64,000 nt of DNA, from NCBI GenBank assembly GCA_900540545.1, contig UQGJ01000008.1:1-64000 (forward strand), given 5' to 3'. Made by a program: the position numbers and the translations under genes. The notes below the pieces were generated by a model. It made no database searches. It was not told the origin of the DNA and worked only from the letters and a program-made list of their open reading frames with translations. Source of the DNA: an uncultured Eubacteriales bacterium. Lineage in GTDB: Bacteria > Bacillota > Clostridia > Oscillospirales > Oscillospiraceae. Positions 59,247 through 64,000 of this stretch are shown here, in pieces (within the stretch, counting starts at the first letter, position 1; every line of letters starts with the position of its first letter).

Positions 59247-59288
59247 GAATCCCCATGGGGATTCGCTGTGTATGGCCAGCCATACACA
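59247..59288 (+). promoter_or_regulatory. tandem palindromes before the receiver-like gene
   Basis: GAATCCCCATGGGGATTC (59247-59264) is a perfect 18-bp palindrome; TGTGTATGGC and GCCATACACA (59267-59288) form an inverted repeat with a two-base centre. They end 35 bases before the start codon, in a position suited to operator sites or leader hairpins. Binding protein unknown. Confidence 0.6.
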
Positions 59289-59323
59289 ATACCATTCTGC
59301 TGGCGAGGAGATGATTCGCAATC

Positions 59324-59698
59324 ATGACCATCCTGGCGGTGGACGGCTGCCCCGGACGGCTGGAGGCGCTGGCGCGCTGCCTGCAGGAGGTGTTCCCGGA
59401 GGACGAGATCAAGGCGTTTTCCGACCCCGGCCTGGCCGTGCAGCACAGTTTTCGCGCCGAGGTGACCGCCACCTTCGTTGGCCCGTGTAACCGGCGGCTG
59501 GACAGTCTGGCCGTGGTCCAGGGCATCCAGTTCTTTCACCCCGGCGCCAGGGCATTCCTGATTACGGACCAGGACACCCCCAAGCGTATGCTGGACCGGG
59601 CGGAAATCAGCGCCTACCTGCACGGTCCCGTCACTGCCGGCGCCATTCGGACGGCGGTTTTCCAGAGTCCAAATGATTTTGAGGATATAAAGGTATGA
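59324..59698 (+). CDS. degenerate receiver-like protein
   Basis: A 124-residue protein with the length and strand/helix order of a CheY-type receiver: MTILAVDGCPGRLEALARCL (beta1-alpha1), EIKAFSDPGLA, VTATFVGPCNRRLDSLAVVQ, RAFLITDQDTPKRMLDRAEI and AYLHGPVTAGAIRTAV. The beta3 residue that normally holds the phospho-Asp lies in TFVGPCNRR, which has no Asp, and the acidic pair at beta1 is reduced to one, so phosphorylation is unlikely. Lys of beta5 is replaced by His in YLHGP. No output domain. GAGGAGATG precedes the ATG. It is followed 14 bases later by a giant surface-protein gene, so they are probably cotranscribed. Confidence 0.65.
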   Translation: MTILAVDGCPGRLEALARCLQEVFPEDEIKAFSDPGLAVQHSFRAEVTATFVGPCNRRLDSLAVVQGIQFFHPGARAFLITDQDTPKRMLDRAEISAYLHGPVTAGAIRTAVFQSPNDFEDIKV

Positions 59699-59712
59699 GA
59701 GGAGTTTGCAGT

Positions 59713-62700
59713 ATGAACAGACAAATGGCAACGGGAAAGAAAGTCCTGGCCCTGCTGGTAAGCCTGTCCCTGATGCTGGGGCTGGCCGTGCCGGCCGGGG
59801 CGGCGGTGTCCCCGCCGGAGGACACGGGCCTGACGGCCTGCCACACGGCCCACGACGAGACTTGCGGGTACGTGGCCGCCGTGGAGGGTGTGGCCTACGG
59901 CTGCACGGAGACCGACGCCGACGGCAACGTCGTCCACGCGGACGGCTGCGGGTACGTGGAGTCCGTGGAGGGCCACCCCTGCGGGCACACCTGCCAGGTG
60001 TGCCACCCCACGGAGACGCCGGAGCCGACCCAGACGCCGGAGCCGACAGAGGAGCCGAAGCCGACACAGACGCCGACGGTGGAGGAACCCGTCGATCTGC
60101 TCTCGGGGGATATGGAGCTGATGGCGGCAAGCTACTCTGGCGGTTCCGGCACCAGCGCCGACCCTTACATTATTAAGACAAGCGCCGACCTGGCCACGTT
60201 GGCGGCGGCGGTCAATGCTGCCTACCCTAACAGCAACGACTATGAGGGCAAATACTTTAAAATTGCGGATGAGGCCACAGACCTGAAGGCGACTGCCCCA
60301 ATCGGAACTTCCATTGACTACATGCCCATGTCTTTTAAAGGCACGTTTGACGGCAACGGAAAAGTAGTTACCTTAAATATAGTAAAAGGGACCAACAACG
60401 CGGAGACCAATCAATATTTGGGCTTGTTCGGATATATCGCCGGAAACGCCGTCATCAAAAATGTTGGCGTCAAGGGTAAGATAACCGGATATGGCGTGAT
60501 GGGCGGCATTGTAGGCTATTGCGCCGGAAATGCTAAAGTGGAAAATTGTTACAACGCCGCCGAGGTTAACGGCTGTATAAAAGTTGGCGGCATAGCCGGC
60601 TCGAATGACGGAACTATAACGCGCTGCTTCAACCAGGGCCCTGTGAACAGTTTACTAGCAGGCTCAGGCTCTGTTGGTGGTATCGTGGGAATGGCGAGTG
60701 GTAATTCTACGACCTCCAACTGCTACAACTTAGCGACGGTTTCCGGCCTTGGCGTCTCGATTGGCGGTATAGCTGGTTCTGCCAGTTATTATCCTAATCC
60801 AAGTATTATAGAGACTTGTTACAGCACCGGGACCGTTTCTGGAAGCCAAGCGGTGGGCAGTGTTGTAGGCGACAATAATCAGGGTACGATTAAAAACTGT
60901 GTCGGCCTGAGTGAACTGGCAACCGCGACGAAACTGGTTAACGGGAAGTATATTGTCGGACGCGTTCTTGGCAATAACTCATATAGTACCACTGTACTCA
61001 CGAACTTCAAGGCGCTGGACACCATGAAAATTGGCGGGTCGGGGCAGGAAGCAACTGTGACTTCCTCCGGCGATAAGGGTCTCGCCACGAGCAATGGTGC
61101 AGATGTTGCCCTTACCGACAAACTGGGCGACGTGTTCCCCGAATCGGAGGGCTGGACGCAGGACATTTATGAGTTCGACCCCAACAAGACCCTAGGCGGC
61201 AAGCTGCCTATCCTGCGGGGCTTTGAACAATTCGAGGGCTTGAAGCAGGAACCCCTGGCCCCCGGCGGCAAGCTGAACGAGAACCGGGACCCGGCCAAAA
61301 TCTACATCAGCGCCAGCGGCAAGGATGACGATGCCAGCAACCCCTACGCCGGCAGCCCCACCGACCCGGTGAAGACCCTGGCGGCGGCGCTGGAGCTGCT
61401 GAACGACGGCGGCACCGTCTACATCATGGACGATTTGCCCCTCACGGCGGCGGACGCCTGGGCCCTCGACGGGAGCAAGAGCCTGACCATCACCTCCGAC
61501 GGCGCCGCCAAGACCGTCAAGCGCGGCGAGGACCTTACTGAGGCGCCCCTGCTGGCCGTCACTGGCGGCGAGGTGACTGTCACCAACCTGAAATTGGACG
61601 GCAACACCGTCTTAGCCGCCGCCCCGCTGGTGTCCGTCACCGGCGGAGGCCTCACCCTGGGCGACGGCGCCAAAATTCAGAATAACAAGAACTCCAGCCT
61701 GGGCGCCGGCGGCGTCCTGGTGGACGGCGGCGCCCTGGCCCTCACTGGCGCCGTCACCGTCACCGGCAGCACCGCCGATGGCGCGGCCAGCAACGTCTAT
61801 CTGGCCGACGGGACCACCATGACTCTGACTGGCTCCGTCACCGGCAATGTGGGCGTCCGCACGGCGACCGCCCCCACCGCCGGGGGCGTGGCCTTCGCCA
61901 CCGGCGGCACGGACACCGGTGCCTTCCGCTCTGACGACGAAGCCGCCGGCGTGGCGGCCAAGGACGGCGGGCTGTGTCTCACCACCCGGGCGGTGGGCCT
62001 GCCCGACGGCGCCACGGCGGCGCTGGACGGCGGCACCCTCACCGTCACCCTCACCGAGCCCGCCGGCGGTCTCACCCTGAACGACGAAAAGATGGTGCTG
62101 GACCTGAACGGCCAGACCGTCACCGGCACGGCCAGCGCCCCCGCCATCACCGTCACCGGCGGGGACGTGACCGTCAAAAATGGCGCAGTCAAGGGCCACA
62201 CCGCCACCGACGCCAGCGCGGGCGGCGACGGCATCGCCGTCACCGGCGGCAAGCTGACCATCGACGAGAGCCTCACCGTAACCGCCGGCAACGGCGGCGA
62301 AGGGATGGACGGCGGTATCGGCCTGAACGTCACCACCGGCGACGCCGTCAACCACGGCACCGTCTCCGGCGGCAAGGGCGGCGCGGGCGGCAACGGCGGC
62401 GTGGGCATCGTCAACGCCGGCGGCGGGACCGTCACCAACGAGGGCACCGCCATGGGCGGCGCGGGCACCGCGTCCTCCACCGGCGGCGCCGACGGCGTGG
62501 GCGGCAAGGCCGTCAGCGAAAAGGTCACCACCACCGGCGCGAGCCGGGAGATTCCCGGCAGCGACCCTCTACCCGGGTGGGTCACGTCCACTGGCCTGTC
62601 GGACGACACCGCCGCCTGGAACGCGGCCACGGGCCGGCTGACGATTTTGGACAACTTTACGATGACCACCACCGGCCTTGTCATCCCGGCTGACACCACT

Positions 62701-64000
62701 GTGGTGCTGGACCTGAACGGCAAGACGCTGACCGGGCACAGCGGCGATCCGGCGGTCAAGACCACGGCGGCCAGCGTAAAGCTCACCATCTGCGACAGCA
62801 GTTCCGCCGGCAACGGCACGTTAAAGGGCAACGGCAGTTATTCCGCCGTGGACTTCTATGCCTGCGGCGATGACTGCGTGATTGCAATTCAAAATCAGGT
62901 GACCGTCACCTCCACTGGATACGCCGGAGCCAGCAGCACCAATCCCTACGCCACCCTCTCTGTCGGCGCGGCCACGGTGTACGTGGGCTGCGACCTTGCG
63001 GGTGAAAACCCCACCAAGGGCGCCACCGTTGAAAATACCTGTACCGACAACATCGGCGCGGGCGCCATCAAGTTCGTCAACGGCGCTGGCACCGTCCATA
63101 TCGGCGAGGGCAACACCGTGAAGGCATACGCCACGGCCATTTTCGCGGACGCATCGGGCGCTGTCGATACCAGCACCCTGGTGAACGCCGGCGCCATCAG
63201 CAGTACCACCGCCAGCAGCATCGACGTGCGGGCTGATTATACCCTCAACCTGACCAATACCGGCACCATCACCGGCGCCGACGGCGCCAGCGGCAAGGAC
63301 GGGCTGCCGGCTATCACCACCGCTGGGACCCTCACCGTCACCAGAAACGCCGGGACCATCACCGGCGGCGCGGGCGCTGCCAGCAAGAACGGCGGCGCGG
63401 CCATCGCCGCCACCGGCGCGGGCACCGTGACCATCACCGAGAACACCGGCACCATCCAGGGCGGCAAGGGCGGCGACGCCACTGCGGCTGACGGCCTGGG
63501 CGGCAACGGCGGCGCGGGTATCTCCGGCACCGCGGCCAATATCACCATCACCTCCAACGCCGGCCACATCCAGGGCGGTAAGGGCGGCGACGGCATCTGC
63601 AACGGCCACCCGGAGGACGCGGGCTACGTCAGCGGCACCCCCGCCACCCACGGGCAGGGCGGCAAGGCCGTGCCCGACGGCGTGGATATTTCCAGTGTCG
63701 GCGGCGAGGTGGAGAACGGCGTCAAGGGCCTGTGCCCCAACGAGCCGTCCTCGGAGAACATCCCCGCGTGGCTCTCCGGCGTTCTGGCAGAGAGGAAATT
63801 TACCCATACCTACGACGAGACGACGGGCGAGCGCACCCTCACCCTCACCGGCGACGCCAGCCTCACCGGCACCCTGACCATCCCCGTGGACACCCAGCTG
63901 GTCCTCGACTTGAACGGCCATACCCTCACCGGGCCGGGCAGTGCGGCGGCGGTGACGGCGGCGTCCAGCGCAAAGAATGTCAAACTGACCGTCTGCGACA
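59713..64000 (+). CDS. giant surface/adhesin-like protein, 3' end beyond window
   Basis: At least 1,429 residues, open through the window end. Signal peptide about residues 1-30 (KKVLALLVSLSLMLGLAVPA). A short Cys/His-rich part with CGYVAAVEG, CGYVESVEG and HPCGHTC follows, then a Thr-Pro-Glu linker. From about residue 140 to 470 GLUG-like repeats occur (GGIVGYCAGNAKVENCYN, GGIAGSNDGTITRCFNQG). Beyond that come Gly/Ala/Thr-rich beta-helix-like repeats with recurring LDLNGKTLTG, LDLNGHTLTG and GGAGIS motifs. It is probably exported and wall-attached, but the anchor is not visible. AGAGGAG precedes the ATG. The GLUG part is lower in GC than the rest. Confidence 0.85.
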   Translation, partial: MNRQMATGKKVLALLVSLSLMLGLAVPAGAAVSPPEDTGLTACHTAHDETCGYVAAVEGVAYGCTETDADGNVVHADGCGYVESVEGHPCGHTCQVCHPTETPEPTQTPEPTEEPKPTQTPTVEEPVDLLSGDMELMAASYSGGSGTSADPYIIKTSADLATLAAAVNAAYPNSNDYEGKYFKIADEATDLKATAPIGTSIDYMPMSFKGTFDGNGKVVTLNIVKGTNNAETNQYLGLFGYIAGNAVIKNVGVKGKITGYGVMGGIVGYCAGNAKVENCYNAAEVNGCIKVGGIAGSNDGTITRCFNQGPVNSLLAGSGSVGGIVGMASGNSTTSNCYNLATVSGLGVSIGGIAGSASYYPNPSIIETCYSTGTVSGSQAVGSVVGDNNQGTIKNCVGLSELATATKLVNGKYIVGRVLGNNSYSTTVLTNFKALDTMKIGGSGQEATVTSSGDKGLATSNGADVALTDKLGDVFPESEGWTQDIYEFDPNKTLGGKLPILRGFEQFEGLKQEPLAPGGKLNENRDPAKIYISASGKDDDASNPYAGSPTDPVKTLAAALELLNDGGTVYIMDDLPLTAADAWALDGSKSLTITSDGAAKTVKRGEDLTEAPLLAVTGGEVTVTNLKLDGNTVLAAAPLVSVTGGGLTLGDGAKIQNNKNSSLGAGGVLVDGGALALTGAVTVTGSTADGAASNVYLADGTTMTLTGSVTGNVGVRTATAPTAGGVAFATGGTDTGAFRSDDEAAGVAAKDGGLCLTTRAVGLPDGATAALDGGTLTVTLTEPAGGLTLNDEKMVLDLNGQTVTGTASAPAITVTGGDVTVKNGAVKGHTATDASAGGDGIAVTGGKLTIDESLTVTAGNGGEGMDGGIGLNVTTGDAVNHGTVSGGKGGAGGNGGVGIVNAGGGTVTNEGTAMGGAGTASSTGGADGVGGKAVSEKVTTTGASREIPGSDPLPGWVTSTGLSDDTAAWNAATGRLTILDNFTMTTTGLVIPADTTVVLDLNGKTLTGHSGDPAVKTTAASVKLTICDSSSAGNGTLKGNGSYSAVDFYACGDDCVIAIQNQVTVTSTGYAGASSTNPYATLSVGAATVYVGCDLAGENPTKGATVENTCTDNIGAGAIKFVNGAGTVHIGEGNTVKAYATAIFADASGAVDTSTLVNAGAISSTTASSIDVRADYTLNLTNTGTITGADGASGKDGLPAITTAGTLTVTRNAGTITGGAGAASKNGGAAIAATGAGTVTITENTGTIQGGKGGDATAADGLGGNGGAGISGTAANITITSNAGHIQGGKGGDGICNGHPEDAGYVSGTPATHGQGGKAVPDGVDISSVGGEVENGVKGLCPNEPSSENIPAWLSGVLAERKFTHTYDETTGERTLTLTGDASLTGTLTIPVDTQLVLDLNGHTLTGPGSAAAVTAASSAKNVKLTVCD

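Overview
The window looks like chromosome from a GC-rich member of the Clostridia, most likely an Oscillospiraceae gut anaerobe of the Flavonifractor / Pseudoflavonifractor / Lawsonibacter type. That placement is inferred from Gram-positive AGGAGG ribosome sites, the low-GC-Firmicute orders era-yqzL-recO and mraZ-rsmH-ftsL-pbp-murE-mraY-ftsW-murG-murA-ftsQ-ftsZ, sortase (LPXTG) and SLH surface proteins, VanW, an EFR1-type flavodoxin/ferredoxin and a DUF6514-like protein. No species-level marker was used.

Layout. 1-1067: tRNA-Glu and tRNA-Lys, then a separately promoted 5S rRNA with tRNA-Asn, Met and Trp. 1.3-3.8 kb: small regulators, then an ECF sigma / anti-sigma / secreted-protein operon on the minus strand. 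3.9-4.2 kb: tRNA-Asp and tRNA-Thr with their own promoter and terminator. 4.3-10.3 kb: a maltodextrin-type ABC uptake operon (binding lipoprotein, two permeases, LacI regulator, MalQ) behind a double palindromic operator; no ATPase gene is present. 10.9-24.5 kb: housekeeping genes (ybeY, era, yqzL, recO, mutS2, HPr, uvrC, rsmD, coaD). 25.3-38.7 kb: the division and cell-wall (dcw) cluster from mraZ to ftsZ, without murF, murD or murC. 38.8-42.9 kb: EFR1 flavodoxin with a divergent TetR regulator, CorA with a long leader, a GGDEF protein and a small XRE regulator. 43.1-51.9 kb: a sortase-anchored repeat protein, PsiE-like protein, threonine aldolase, GlnS, YjdF behind a riboswitch-like leader, an SLH-M15 peptidase and a C45 hydrolase. 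52.1-53.6 kb: ArsR / thioredoxin-reductase-like / thioredoxin operon. 53.7-58.9 kb: a short AlbA_2 protein, a lone integrase, a large flavoprotein and glutamate dehydrogenase. 59.3-64.0 kb: a degenerate receiver protein and the first 1,429 codons of a very large surface protein that runs off the window.

The most unusual content is non-coding. A roughly 620-670 bp repeat family with long terminal inverted repeats, each end carrying two tandem hairpins, is present in three near-complete copies and several fragments or solo ends between housekeeping genes. A second, unrelated palindromic repeat family occupies four consecutive spacers of the dcw cluster, two of them where murF and murD usually lie. 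A third family of short REP-like hairpins is scattered, including nested inside two copies of the first family. These families supply terminators, stop codons and probably one promoter to neighbouring genes. Other observations include an MraZ-type operator with 10-bp periodicity, a thioredoxin reductase that seems to have lost its NADPH site, a structured leader before corA, and a YjdF gene whose frame runs through its own terminator hairpin.
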